Below, piece after piece: positions 34,528 through 43,371 of a stretch of DNA of 64,000 nucleotides (position 1 is its first letter; each line of letters begins with the position of its first letter). This stretch comes from Candidatus Falkowella caecavicola (lineage in GTDB: Bacteria > Bacillota > Clostridia > Oscillospirales > Ruminococcaceae). The notes beneath the pieces are model-generated. The model worked only from the letters and a program-made list of their open reading frames with translations. It was not told the origin of the DNA and made no database searches. The stretch spans positions 1-64,000 of the forward strand of contig CAJFUK010000049.1 of NCBI GenBank assembly GCA_904420125.1, given 5' to 3'. A program made the position numbers and the translations under genes.

Positions 34528-36741
34528 ATGCAAAAAGACAAGTTAACAGAGAAACGGCGAAAACGGCGGTTGAAACAAAAGATCGAAAAGCGCCATCATG
34601 GACATTTGCGCAAAACACCCGATAAAAAGGCGGAGGCTACGGTCTGGATGTATATTTCCCGTGCCGGCAGAAAAGGGATTTCTATCCCGGAGATCAAACG
34701 GAAATATCATTTGAACGGTCAGGCCGCAGAGGACATGAAACTGGTTCTGGCAGCACTGCAGAGGCAGGGCAAAGTGATCTGTATTGACGGCAGGTACAGC
34801 CTGGCCGGCAGGTCAAAAAGAGACACGGCAACCATTGTCCGGACCGCCCGCACCTTTTGTTTTGCACAGAGGGAGGGGGAGGACCAGGATATTTTTATTC
34901 CTGGCCGGTATGCTATGGGCGCTATGGCGGGTGATATTGTTTCGATTCATCCGCTTCCCCGCCGGGGAGAAAGTGAAGAGGCGCAGGTAACAGCTGTGCT
35001 GCAATACGGTCCATCGCGTTTTACCGGCACCCTGGTCGGGCAGGGAAACCGGTATTTTGTCGATCCCGATCTCTTATCCAGAGACCTGATCCCGGTTTTG
35101 GGGGATGCGCTGGGAGGAGCGCAGGCCGGAGATAAGGTCCTGGCAGAAGTTATTTCCAGAGGTGTCCGGCACAAAGATCATGTCTGCCGGGTTGTGGACG
35201 CCTTTGGGGACGCATGGAGGGCGGCGTCCTGTGCCCAGGCTTACCTGGAAGTCAATCAAATCCGAAAGGATTTTCCAGATGACGTTTTAGCAGAGGCGCG
35301 GGAGGCCGCGATGCAGAAAATTCCGGCAGAAGAGCTGCAAGGGCGTTTAGATCTGCGGGAGGAAATCCTTTTTACCATTGACGGAGCGGACTCCAAGGAT
35401 CTGGATGATGCGGTTTCGATTGCCCGTACGTCCGACGGATGGAAGCTGGGCGTGCATATTGCCGACGTTTCTTATTATGTACGGGAGGGAACCTTGCTCG
35501 ATCAGGAGGCGCTGGCACGAGGGACCAGTATTTACTACGCCGATCAGGTGATTCCGATGCTGCCTCCGGATTTATCCAATGGGATATGTTCGTTAAATCC
35601 CGGAGAAGATCGGCTCAGTTTTTCCGCACTGTTGGATTTGGACCGTCAGGGACATTTGGTGGGCTACCGTTTCTGCAAGAGTGTGATTCGTTCCCGGGTC
35701 AAAGGGGTTTATCAGGAAATTAACCAGATTTTTGACCAGACAGCCGGTGAAGATATTTTGCAAAAATATGCGGGCCTGACAGATACCCTGTATCTGATGA
35801 GGGAGCTGGCCGCTTTATTATCCACGAACAAAAAGCAGAGAGGTGCACCCCAGATTGTAACCACCGAAAGCAAAATCAGCGTTTCCAGGGAGGGGATTGC
35901 CGACGCGGTTTATCCCCGGAAGCAGGGGGTTGCCGAAAGCATGATCGAAGAATTCATGCTGACGGCTAATGAGGCGGCGGCCAGTTTTGCGCTCGAGCAT
36001 GGCATTCCATTTGTTTACAGGGTTCATGAACCCCCATCCCCTGAAAAACTGGCCGATTTAAAAGAACTGCTCGGACGGTTGGGGATACCGGCAGGTAAGC
36101 TTGCCCCCGGCGTTTCCCCAGGCGTGCTGGCAAACATACTCAAACAGGCTGAGAACACCCCTTTATTTCCCATCATCAACCGGCAGGTGCTTCGCTCTAT
36201 GGCCAAGGCGAAATACAGCGTAGATCCGATTGGACATTATGGGCTGGCTCTGAAAAATTATGCACAGTTTACTTCCCCGATTCGCCGGTACCCGGATCTG
36301 GCGATTCATCGGGTACTTTCTGCCCTGTTGCGCGGTCAGAAAGCAGACAGTTTGCAGAAAAAATATGGAGCCTATACACGGGAAGCCGCCCGTTCGTCCA
36401 CAGCGGCTGAATTGTCCGCGATCGCAGCAGAACGGATCTGTGAGGATTTTTATAAAGCAGAATATATGTCTGCGCATATCGGAGAGGTGTTTGAAGGCAT
36501 CATTTCTTCAGTGACGCCCCAAGGACTTTATGTAGAACTGACGAATACTGTGGAGGGCTTGGTCCGGATCGAAACGCTTCCAGTTGGGCAGTATGAATAC
36601 GATGGCTTTATGGAATTGAAGGAGACCCTGAGCGGACAGGCTTATCGAATTGGTGACCCGGTTTCGGTGCGTTGTACGGCCGCCAACGTCAGCACCGGCA
36701 ATCTGGATTTTGAACTTGAAGGCGCTGCACAGACCACCTGA
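34528..36741 (+). CDS. rnr: Ribonuclease R
   Basis: 3'-to-5' exoribonuclease that degrades structured RNA. The 737 residues hold a Lys/Arg-rich head (EKRRKRRLKQKIEKRHHG), a winged helix (ISRAGRKGISIPEIKRK), two cold-shock domains, the RNB core with DGADSKDLDDAVS (the Asp cluster that holds Mg), and a C-terminal S1 domain (FEGIISSVTPQGLYVEL). The start at 34528 follows GGGAG; the open frame extends further up but overlaps the secG terminator. A TGC-extended TATAGT at 34429 may be its own promoter. smpB, often next to rnr, is absent here. Confidence 0.95.
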   Translation: MQKDKLTEKRRKRRLKQKIEKRHHGHLRKTPDKKAEATVWMYISRAGRKGISIPEIKRKYHLNGQAAEDMKLVLAALQRQGKVICIDGRYSLAGRSKRDTATIVRTARTFCFAQREGEDQDIFIPGRYAMGAMAGDIVSIHPLPRRGESEEAQVTAVLQYGPSRFTGTLVGQGNRYFVDPDLLSRDLIPVLGDALGGAQAGDKVLAEVISRGVRHKDHVCRVVDAFGDAWRAASCAQAYLEVNQIRKDFPDDVLAEAREAAMQKIPAEELQGRLDLREEILFTIDGADSKDLDDAVSIARTSDGWKLGVHIADVSYYVREGTLLDQEALARGTSIYYADQVIPMLPPDLSNGICSLNPGEDRLSFSALLDLDRQGHLVGYRFCKSVIRSRVKGVYQEINQIFDQTAGEDILQKYAGLTDTLYLMRELAALLSTNKKQRGAPQIVTTESKISVSREGIADAVYPRKQGVAESMIEEFMLTANEAAASFALEHGIPFVYRVHEPPSPEKLADLKELLGRLGIPAGKLAPGVSPGVLANILKQAENTPLFPIINRQVLRSMAKAKYSVDPIGHYGLALKNYAQFTSPIRRYPDLAIHRVLSALLRGQKADSLQKKYGAYTREAARSSTAAELSAIAAERICEDFYKAEYMSAHIGEVFEGIISSVTPQGLYVELTNTVEGLVRIETLPVGQYEYDGFMELKETLSGQAYRIGDPVSVRCTAANVSTGNLDFELEGAAQTT

Positions 36742-36769
36742 AACAGATACGTAACCGGATTCTGTCCAC

Positions 36770-36809
36770 GCGCAGTCTGCAGAATGATAACAGCAGGCTG
36801 CGCATTTTT
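36770..36809 (+). terminator. Terminator after rnr
   Basis: GCGCAGTCTGC (36770-36780) and GCAGGCTGCGC (36793-36803) with one wobble pair, then ATTTTTA. Confidence 0.85.
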
Positions 36810-36927
36810 ATTTCAGCAACAAAAAAGAAAGAAAAACAAAATCATAAATATCTGGGAAGCTGATGAAAATCATCAAGATTTTGACGAAATTTTGCAAAAA
36901 ACTATAGGAATCGGTGGGGAAAAATGC

Positions 36928-36933
36928 TATAAT
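36928..36933 (+). promoter_or_regulatory. Extended -10 promoter of the Na/Pi gene
   Basis: TGCTATAAT gives an extended -10 box; the -35 region (TAGGAA at 36905) is poor. Confidence 0.5.
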
Positions 36934-37008
36934 AAAAACAATCTGCTTTCTTTGCAGTGACGGAACTTGATTCAAGGGAAGTACAAATACAATCGCGGAG
37001 GTATAGGC

Positions 37009-38790
37009 ATGAGCGTATTTAACATCATATCCCTGCTGGGAGGCCTGGCGCTTTTCCTGTTCGGTATGAGCACGATGAGCACAGGACTGGAACGAGCTTC
37101 GGGCGGTAAACTGGAAAAAACACTGGAGCGCTTTACGAGTAATATTTTTAAAGGGGTTCTGCTGGGTACAGTTGTAACAGCCCTGATCCAAAGTTCGTCT
37201 GCTACAACGGTCATTGTTGTTGGATTGGTCAATGCCGGGATTTTAAAACTGACCCAGGCTGTAGGCATTATCATGGGTGCCAATATCGGAACGACCGTTA
37301 CAGCCCAGCTGATCCGGTTAATGGGGATTGAAAGCGATAATCTGTTTTTGCAGATCATCAAGCCCTCTACATTGGCACCGATTGCGGCTGTGATCGGTAT
37401 CCTTTTATTTATGTTTGCCAAACGTTCGGTTCAGAAAAACGCCGGCCTGATCTGCCTGGGTTTTGGTATCCTTTTCACCGGGTTGATGTCGATGGAGGAA
37501 GCGCTGGTGCCGCTTCGGGATTCCGCTGCGTTCGGCGCAGTGCTCGATTCCATTTCCGCATATCCGATCATTGTGTTAATCGGTGCCGCTATTTTTACCG
37601 CTATTATCCAGAGTTCCTCGGCATCGGTGGCGATTCTGCAAACGCTGAGTTCAACGGGTGCACTAAGCTATGCAACCTGTATACCAGCCATTCTTGGACA
37701 GAATATCGGAACCTGTATTACATCCATCATTTCCAGCGCAGGAGCAAACCGCAACGCCAAACGGGCAGCTATTATCCATTTATACTATAACCTGATTGGT
37801 TCGACTATCTTTTTTGTCGGCATGCTGGTCCTCCAGCAGTTCAACACATCATTCCAGTCTTTCCTGCAGACAACGATGGATGCGGGCAATATTGCCAATT
37901 TCCATACCATGTTTAATGTTGTGACAACGCTGCTGCTGCTTCCGTTTGCCAATCAGCTGGTTAAGCTTGCCACTATTACCCTCAAAGATAAAAAGGATGA
38001 GGGAGAAGCACAGCCCGATGTGCTGGATCCCCGTCTATTGGTTTCTCCGGGACTTGCCTTATCTCAGGCGGCCAATACCATTTCTAAAATGGCTCAATAT
38101 GCAGAACGCAACTATACCTCCAGCGTCGAGATTTTTAATAATTACGATCAGAAAAAGGTAGACCGGTTTATGGAGTATGAGGACGCCATTGACCGGATGG
38201 AAGATCGTTTGGGAAATTACCTGCCCCAGCTGTCTGATAAGGATATATCCGAAAATGACAGTCGCCGGGTCACGCAGTACCTGCATTTGATCAGCGAATT
38301 TGAACGGATCGGCGATTATTCCATGAATATTGTAGAACTGGCCGCCCAGATGCGGGATAAAAAAGCATCATTTAGTTCTGTGGCGACTGAAGAACTCAAT
38401 ATCGCTTTCAGTGCGGTACAGGAAATTATCGGTCTGGCCCGACAGGCATATGAAACCAATGATCTGGAACAGACCGAACGGATTGAACCGCTGGAACAGA
38501 CCATTGACGATATTATTGAAAATCTGAAAGACAAGCATATTGAACGATTGAAAAATGGGCTTTGTTCGGTTTATGCAGGCGTTACGTTCTTAGACCTGAT
38601 GACCAATGTGGAACGGATTTCGGACCACTGTTCTAACATCGGAACCTATATCATGGTCTATAATCATACATCCGGGGACGATATTAACCGGCACGAATAT
38701 ATTTCAGCCCTGCATCACGGCGGGACAGAGAATTACAACCTGCTCCGGGAAGAATATAAGAAAAAATATCTGGAAAAATTGAATGGATAA
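37009..38790 (+). CDS. Na+/phosphate cotransporter with PhoU-like C-terminal domain
   Basis: 593 residues. Two inverted NptA-type repeats of TM helices each carry the QSSSA motif (QSSSATTVIVVGLVNAG and QSSSASVAILQTLS), the mark of type II Na/Pi symporters. The soluble C-terminal 220 residues have two PhoU-like three-helix bundles (FERIGDYSMNIVELA; VERISDHCSNIGTYI) with the E-R-I-x-D metal motif. GGAGG precedes the ATG at 37009 by eight bases. It may import phosphate and sense it through the tail; a link to the ppx-ppk polyphosphate genes elsewhere in the window is plausible but only inferred. Confidence 0.92.
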   Translation: MSVFNIISLLGGLALFLFGMSTMSTGLERASGGKLEKTLERFTSNIFKGVLLGTVVTALIQSSSATTVIVVGLVNAGILKLTQAVGIIMGANIGTTVTAQLIRLMGIESDNLFLQIIKPSTLAPIAAVIGILLFMFAKRSVQKNAGLICLGFGILFTGLMSMEEALVPLRDSAAFGAVLDSISAYPIIVLIGAAIFTAIIQSSSASVAILQTLSSTGALSYATCIPAILGQNIGTCITSIISSAGANRNAKRAAIIHLYYNLIGSTIFFVGMLVLQQFNTSFQSFLQTTMDAGNIANFHTMFNVVTTLLLLPFANQLVKLATITLKDKKDEGEAQPDVLDPRLLVSPGLALSQAANTISKMAQYAERNYTSSVEIFNNYDQKKVDRFMEYEDAIDRMEDRLGNYLPQLSDKDISENDSRRVTQYLHLISEFERIGDYSMNIVELAAQMRDKKASFSSVATEELNIAFSAVQEIIGLARQAYETNDLEQTERIEPLEQTIDDIIENLKDKHIERLKNGLCSVYAGVTFLDLMTNVERISDHCSNIGTYIMVYNHTSGDDINRHEYISALHHGGTENYNLLREEYKKKYLEKLNG

Positions 38791-38894
38791 GTTACAAGAT
38801 ATAGTTTTTCACGGGAGATGACAGACCGGCAGATTCTATGGCCTGTTTCCTGGGGCGATGGATTGACTGCTGTAGACAGAAAGGGCGATATGCA

Positions 38895-39239
38895 ATGAAA
38901 AAAGTGCGGATTACCGTGCTGAAAACAACGTTGGACAAAGAGCTGGCGCTGGAATATGGTGCGGAAGGACTGACGGTATGTCCTATGATGCGTGCAGGAG
39001 AGGTTTTTTACGCGGATTACGCCAAGCCAGAGGGATTTTGCGATGAAGCCTGGAAAGCGATTTATCAATATGTATTTGCGCTGGCGCACGGGATGGGGAA
39101 AGAGCTTTTTTATTATGGCGACTGGATCCGGCAACCGGGCGTTGCGATTTGCAGCTGCAACGATGGGCTGCGGCCGGTTATCTTTAAGCTGGAGGCGACG
39201 GATCAGGAAGCGCATATGGAATACACCCCTGTTGTATAG
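38895..39239 (+). CDS. TIGR04076-family protein
   Basis: 114-residue soluble protein. It begins MKKVRITVLKTTLDKELALEYG and has a pair of Cys in AICSCNDGLRPVIFKLEA near the end. I recall this pattern from TIGR04076, whose function is not known. The start at 38895 follows AAGGGCG. It lies 104 bp after the Na/Pi gene on the same strand, with a terminator after it. Confidence 0.75.
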   Translation: MKKVRITVLKTTLDKELALEYGAEGLTVCPMMRAGEVFYADYAKPEGFCDEAWKAIYQYVFALAHGMGKELFYYGDWIRQPGVAICSCNDGLRPVIFKLEATDQEAHMEYTPVV

Positions 39240-39347
39240 AAAATATGGCCAGGGAGGCGGAGTTTCCCAAACCAGGCAATACCGCCGGATACGGGAAAGC
39301 ACAGAACTGCCGCCGGCAAGAGGTTTCATATCAAAATATGGTTTTAG

Positions 39348-39386
39348 AAGGGAGAGGCTTTATCAGCCTCTCCTTCGCTTTTTTAT
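39348..39386 (+). terminator. Terminator after the TIGR04076 gene
   Basis: GAAGGGAGAGGCT and AGCCTCTCCTTC form the stem, followed by GCTTTTTT. Confidence 0.85.
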
Positions 39387-39404
39387 CCTTTTGTCTAAAA
39401 TCCC

Positions 39405-39433
39405 TTGACATATATCGATGATCTATCTATAAT
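39405..39433 (+). promoter_or_regulatory. Consensus promoter of the PadR-SEDS operon
   Basis: TTGACA (39405-39410), exactly 17 bp, TATAAT (39428-39433): both boxes match the consensus fully. The spacer and the -10 box lie inside the palindrome below. Confidence 0.9.
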
Positions 39434-39454
39434 ATAGATAGATCATCGATATAT
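39410..39454. promoter_or_regulatory. 45-bp perfect palindromic operator
   Basis: Arms of 22 bp (39410-39431 and 39433-39454) are exact mirror complements around a single A, with internal ATCGATGATC and CTATCTATA. Its overlap with the promoter indicates a repressor site, most simply for the PadR protein encoded just downstream. Confidence 0.85.
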
Positions 39455-39488
39455 AAATTGCCTGTAATCAGAAAGGAGATTCGTATCC

Positions 39489-39827
39489 ATGGATAAAAGT
39501 CTGCTGGCGGGAAGCACAACCGTTTTAATTTTAAAACTGTTGGAGGATCAAGATATGTACGGGTATCAAATGATTTCCAGTCTGGCCGAACGGTCCAATC
39601 ATACCTTTGATTTAAAAGCGGGAACATTATATCCGCTTTTGCACAATCTTGAAAAGAACGGGATCGTTGAATCGTACGAGAAAATTGCAGAAAATGAGCG
39701 TACCAGAAAATATTATCATTTGACCAGAAACGGTAAGAAGTATTTAAAAGAAAAAGAAGCGGAATGGTATGCATATTCCAACGCGGTCAACAGTGTTTTA
39801 AGAGGGGGATTATGCTATGCAGAATGA
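39489..39827 (+). CDS. PadR-family transcriptional regulator
   Basis: 112-residue winged-helix repressor. Family marks are LLEDQDMYGYQMISSLAERS, the turn AGTLYPLLHNLEKNGIV and the wing RTRKYYHLTRNGKKYLKEK, followed by a short C-terminal dimerisation helix, as in the small PadR-s2 group. GAAAGGAG lies nine bases before the ATG. It overlaps the next gene by 11 bp. Autoregulation through the palindromic operator is the likely mechanism; inducers of such PadR proteins are often cell-wall active compounds, but nothing here tells which. Confidence 0.95.
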   Translation: MDKSLLAGSTTVLILKLLEDQDMYGYQMISSLAERSNHTFDLKAGTLYPLLHNLEKNGIVESYEKIAENERTRKYYHLTRNGKKYLKEKEAEWYAYSNAVNSVLRGGLCYAE

Positions 39828-41121
39828 CAAAATTGTAGAGTACTGCACGACGGTATGCAGTCAAATCCGTTGGAAAAAGTCTCATAAAAAAATTTTTAGT
39901 GAATTACAAAATCATTTACTCGAACAACGTGATGCATTTGTAGAGATGGGGGATTCGATACAGGAGGCAACGGATAAGGCGATTTTGGATTTTGGAGACC
40001 CGGTCTGTATCGGTATGGATTTGGATCGGGTTCACAGACCAAAAAGTCAGTACCCTCTCATGATTCTGCTGGTTCTTTTTTGCCTGTTTGGCGGGTTACT
40101 CCAGTTTTTCTGTATCCAGTCCACGTCTGCAATTGCAGACATGATTCCGCAGGCAGTTTCCTATTTGATCGGGTTTGCCATATTGATGGCCGCCTATTTT
40201 ATTGATTTCTCCATACTGTCGAGATATTCCTTACCGATTGCCATCTGTACGCTTGCCGTTGTGCTGATAGCATGCATCCCTTCGTCTGGGCGTCATTTAA
40301 AATATTATATTGTCTGGCTGTATCCCATTGCCGTTTCCTGCGCCATTTATTATTTCAGAACAAAAGGATATGCCGGGCTTACCGCCAGCACCCTTTTTTT
40401 ACTGCTGCTCATCATTTGCTCTTTATTCACCAATCGCATCATGGGTGTTTTTCTGTGCCTGTTTTCCGGTTTGGTTCTGCTGCCTTTAAGCGTTTTTAAA
40501 GGATGGTTTCATGTCAGAAAAATTTATGGTTTCATGATTTGTATGACGCCCTGTCTTTTACTGCTGCTGACAGCCTGTGCGGTGTATCTGTCGGGGGCTG
40601 GGCGGACAGGTGATGAATATATTTCCGGTTTGTTGCAGGAAATCGTTCAAAACGCTTCATGGCTTGGCATGGGCCGTACATTGTCCAGCCCCTTTCCGTC
40701 GATGTTCCATACAGATTATATTTTAGCCTATTTATTATATCGTCATGGCTGGATCCCCCTGGTCACCGTGATTGCACTGCTGTATTCGTTTGTAGCCGTG
40801 TGCATCTGGTCCGCCGCCAGACAGAAAAGCATGTTTGGAAAACTGATTGCGGTTTCCATTGCAGGTGTTTTTGCAATACAAATCACCGTTTATGCACTAT
40901 CAAATTTAGGCGTAATCCGCCCTTATGTTTCCACGATCCTGCCCTTTATATCATACGGTTCTTTCGCGAATATAATCAACTTTGCCTTACTGGGGCTTTT
41001 GCTGTCCATATTCAGAAATGGGGAAGTGATGGATGACCGGGTGGCTAAACCGATCCTGACACGGGCAGGATGGAAACGAATCAGGGCCATAATCCATTAC
41101 GAAGAGACAAACGGGCAATGA
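39817..41121 (+). CDS. SEDS (FtsW/RodA/SpoVE)-family protein fused to N-terminal HAAS-type domain
   Basis: 434 residues. The first 75 form a helical prefix (VCSQIRWKKSHKKIFSELQNHL ... ATDKAILDFGDPVCIG) of the HAAS/permease-prefix type, which partners PadR regulators. About ten TM helices follow. SEDS landmarks include HTDYILAYLLYRHGW and LPFISYGSFANIINFALLGLLLSI near the end; canonical FtsW reads SYGGSS there. SEDS proteins polymerise lipid II, so a dedicated glycosyltransferase or lipid carrier function is possible. It has no penicillin-binding partner nearby. GAGGGGG precedes the ATG. Confidence 0.85.
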   Translation: MQNDKIVEYCTTVCSQIRWKKSHKKIFSELQNHLLEQRDAFVEMGDSIQEATDKAILDFGDPVCIGMDLDRVHRPKSQYPLMILLVLFCLFGGLLQFFCIQSTSAIADMIPQAVSYLIGFAILMAAYFIDFSILSRYSLPIAICTLAVVLIACIPSSGRHLKYYIVWLYPIAVSCAIYYFRTKGYAGLTASTLFLLLLIICSLFTNRIMGVFLCLFSGLVLLPLSVFKGWFHVRKIYGFMICMTPCLLLLLTACAVYLSGAGRTGDEYISGLLQEIVQNASWLGMGRTLSSPFPSMFHTDYILAYLLYRHGWIPLVTVIALLYSFVAVCIWSAARQKSMFGKLIAVSIAGVFAIQITVYALSNLGVIRPYVSTILPFISYGSFANIINFALLGLLLSIFRNGEVMDDRVAKPILTRAGWKRIRAIIHYEETNGQ

Positions 41122-41195
41122 AACCGGGGATTTCGGCGCAGAGAATGTTTGGATAACATGGGTAACAGGTCAGAAATCGGGAACCTAAAAATGAG

Positions 41196-41226
41196 AACAG
41201 CCACCGGTTTTCCGGTGGCTGTTGTT
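41196..41226 (+). terminator. Terminator after the SEDS gene
   Basis: AACAGCCACCGG (41196-41207) and CCGGTGGCTGTT (41212-41223) with loop TTTT and a short T-rich tail. Confidence 0.75.
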
Positions 41227-41286
41227 CTATATGCTTTAACGGATTATTCACTCCAAAGGATGCAGGGATGGCCACAGAGTAAGACT

Positions 41287-41607
41287 TTAACGGCTGTAAT
41301 AAACCACAATGGTCCGTCTTTGTCCGGTATAGGCATCCTGCGCCTGAATAACGACGCCGTTGCGGCTTAAAAACTCGCCGAAAGAGGCCCCTTTCAGCTT
41401 TCCGCGAAATGCCTCTCCGCCATTGCAATATACAGCGATGTCTTCAGCCAAAATGCTGATGACACCCCCTTCTCCAAGAATCGTCTCTGTATAATCAGCC
41501 GGATTTCGTTCGGATACCCGGTTGACTGGCTTTTCATGTACCCGCGCGATCACTTCCCGGCGCGCTTTTTCTTCTTCCCGTTTCTTTTTATTAAAAAAAA
41601 TCGGCAT
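41287..41607 (-). CDS. Hypothetical protein, basic N-terminus
   Basis: 106 residues, not recognised. It opens with MPIFFNKKKREEEKARREVIARV, a charged helical segment, followed by a beta-rich stretch (GEGGVISILAEDIAVYCNGGEAF, then FLSRNGVVIQAQD and RRTIVVYYS). It lies 13 bp after the small membrane protein gene on the same strand, so the two form an operon. No signal peptide or TM helix. Codon use is like that of neighbouring genes. Confidence 0.7.
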   Translation of the reverse strand: MPIFFNKKKREEEKARREVIARVHEKPVNRVSERNPADYTETILGEGGVISILAEDIAVYCNGGEAFRGKLKGASFGEFLSRNGVVIQAQDAYTGQRRTIVVYYSR

Positions 41608-41620
41608 ATTTACTCTCTGC

Positions 41621-41785
41621 TTACATCAAACCGCAGTCATCATAATCTTTCCATTTTTCATTATAGGCGCGGTCACTGAAGAAACGGTAGACAAAATAGG
41701 CTGTAGTCGAAGCGATGGCGGCCACCGCCAACAGGAGCGAAAATACGCGGACAAAGCTTCGATCAATCTGTTCTTTTTCTTTCAT
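41621..41785 (-). CDS. Small single-TM membrane protein, 54 residues
   Basis: An ideal ribosome site GGAGGT lies seven bases before the ATG at 41785. The product reads MKEKEQIDRSFVRVFSLLLA and goes on through one TM helix (about residues 12-32) to a charged tail DRAYNEKWKDYDDCGLM. Composition (charged head, one helix, acidic tail) and coupling to the downstream gene (13 bp) support a real gene. Function unknown. Confidence 0.75.
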   Translation of the reverse strand: MKEKEQIDRSFVRVFSLLLAVAAIASTTAYFVYRFFSDRAYNEKWKDYDDCGLM

Positions 41786-41935
41786 AGCGATTACCTCCGT
41801 TCAGGATTGCTTTTTCAATTAGGATTGGAACGTATCAGACACGCCGTCTCTTTTTATGATAATCAATTTTTAAGGAAAAGTCAACAAAAAAAAGAAAATC
41901 CCTGCCGGGTAATTATAGAAAAGTATACAGAAAAA

Positions 41936-41966
41936 CAAAAAGCCGTCCTGAATGGACGGCTTTAAT
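41936..41966. terminator. Terminator after rpsT
   Basis: AAAGCCGTCC and GGACGGCTTT around ATTCA; on the minus strand a TTTTTGTTTTT tail follows. Confidence 0.9.
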
Positions 41967-41969
41967 CTT

Positions 41970-42233
41970 TTATGCATTTGCGTTATTGAGCTTTTTCGCC
42001 AGCTGCGATTTCTTTCTAGCAGCGGCATTCTTATGAAGAATCCCTTTTGCGCAGGCCTGATCAACACGTTTGATCGCCAGACGAATAGCATCCTGCTTGT
42101 TGTCCGCATTCTGGCTGACAGCCAAATCCGCTTTTTTTATAACGGTACGAAGATTGGAACGTCTAGCTTTATTCCGCTCATTGCGAACCTTATTTACCAA
42201 TACTCTCTTTTTCGCAGATTTAATATTCGGCAT
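41970..42233 (-). CDS. rpsT: 30S ribosomal protein S20
   Basis: 87-residue basic protein of the small subunit. It has the family start MPNIKSAKKRVLVNKVRNERNKARRS and the C-terminal IHKNAAARKKSQL (here LHKNAAARKKSQLAKKL). AGGAGGTGCCAAT lies directly before the ATG at 42233. It is divergent from gpr, as often in Firmicutes. The leader of about 130 nt from the promoter at 42378 could hold an autoregulatory structure. Confidence 0.97.
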   Translation of the reverse strand: MPNIKSAKKRVLVNKVRNERNKARRSNLRTVIKKADLAVSQNADNKQDAIRLAIKRVDQACAKGILHKNAAARKKSQLAKKLNNANA

Positions 42234-42372
42234 ATTGGCACCTCCTTCTTGTTTCCACCATATATCGTATGGAAAATTCCGCATAAAGCACAGAATATCC
42301 CGCAAACTAAATGGTGTATGGATCCACTCGGTGAACCGCTGAGACACACACAGCTCACCGACAATACTCATA

Positions 42373-42401
42373 ATCATAGCATCTTTTGATAGAAAATGCA
42401 A
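42373..42401 (-). promoter_or_regulatory. Promoter of rpsT
   Basis: Minus strand TTGCAT (42401-42396), 17 bp, TATGAT (42378-42373), extended TGC. Confidence 0.65.
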
Positions 42402-42445
42402 GTGAAAAACAAAATAAATTTAAAAAAATAATCAGGAGGTTTCCT

Positions 42446-43321
42446 ATGCAAAATTGCAGAACAGATCTGGCGTTGGAAAGTCTGGAGGCGGCCGGTGAAA
42501 CAGGTACAGCATCCATACCGGGCGTAAACAGTTGGGAAGAAGAAAAAGAAGGAATCCGTATTACAACGGTGGAAATTACCCATGCAGAGGCAGAAAAACG
42601 GTTGGGCAAGCCCTGCGGCAAGTATGTCACCCTACAAACCCAGGGACTTGGGCGGTTTACGGGGAATTTTGAAGGGGAAGCCTCTGTGATTGCTGAGCAG
42701 ATCGCAGGATTCCTCCCGGAGCAGGGGCTGGTTTTAGTGATCGGACTTGGAAATTCGGAAATTACACCTGATGCGTTAGGCCCATACTGCATTGCCGATA
42801 CCCTGGCTACCCGGCATCTTTCCGGAGAAACGGCCCGCGCTGCAGGATTGGATGGGCTGCGCCCGGTTGCTGCTTTAGCGCCGGGTGTTCTGGGACAAAC
42901 AGGGATGGAGGCAGCTGAAGTGGCCGAAAGCGTCTGCGGTACGCTTCATCCGGCCGCGGTAATCGCTGTCGATGCACTGGCTTCCCGAAGCATAGATCGG
43001 CTGGCCACCACCATTCAGATTTCGGATACTGGGATCTCTCCGGGTTCCGGCGTACAGAACCGGAGAAAAGAATTGTCAGTCCATACCCTGGGTGTACCGG
43101 TCATATCCATTGGTGTTCCGACCGTGGTAGACATGTCCACCATTGCCGAAGATCTGACCGGAAGTACAGAATCGGTTTCAGAAAAAGGGCGGCATATGAT
43201 GGTTACACCCAGAGAAATTGATCAGGTGATCAAACAGGCGGCCAAAATGGTGGCTGCAGCACTGAATTTAGCCCTGCAGCCGACACTGAATATGGAAGAT
43301 ATTCTGTCCCTGACAGCGTAG
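42446..43321 (+). CDS. gpr: Germination protease (GPR, spore-specific A25 peptidase)
   Basis: Degrades small acid-soluble spore proteins when spores germinate. The 291-residue zymogen starts MQNCRTDLALES, where the short propeptide is cut in the family, and has VIGLGNSEITPDALGP, LAPGVLGQTGMEA and IAVDALASRS, all GPR signatures. GGAGG lies eight bases before the ATG at 42446. Somewhat shorter than the Bacillus protein (about 370). It shows that the organism is a spore former. A sigma-G promoter is expected but was not identified with confidence. Confidence 0.96.
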   Translation: MQNCRTDLALESLEAAGETGTASIPGVNSWEEEKEGIRITTVEITHAEAEKRLGKPCGKYVTLQTQGLGRFTGNFEGEASVIAEQIAGFLPEQGLVLVIGLGNSEITPDALGPYCIADTLATRHLSGETARAAGLDGLRPVAALAPGVLGQTGMEAAEVAESVCGTLHPAAVIAVDALASRSIDRLATTIQISDTGISPGSGVQNRRKELSVHTLGVPVISIGVPTVVDMSTIAEDLTGSTESVSEKGRHMMVTPREIDQVIKQAAKMVAAALNLALQPTLNMEDILSLTA

Positions 43322-43371
43322 ACCGACAGCGCCGGCAAATTGCGGGACAGGGGCTATGCCCGCAGACAGGC

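Noticed and set aside
42234..42372. S20 autoregulatory leader
   Set aside because: The leader is long enough and has GGTGAGC/GGTTCACC pairing, but I could not match it to a known structure.
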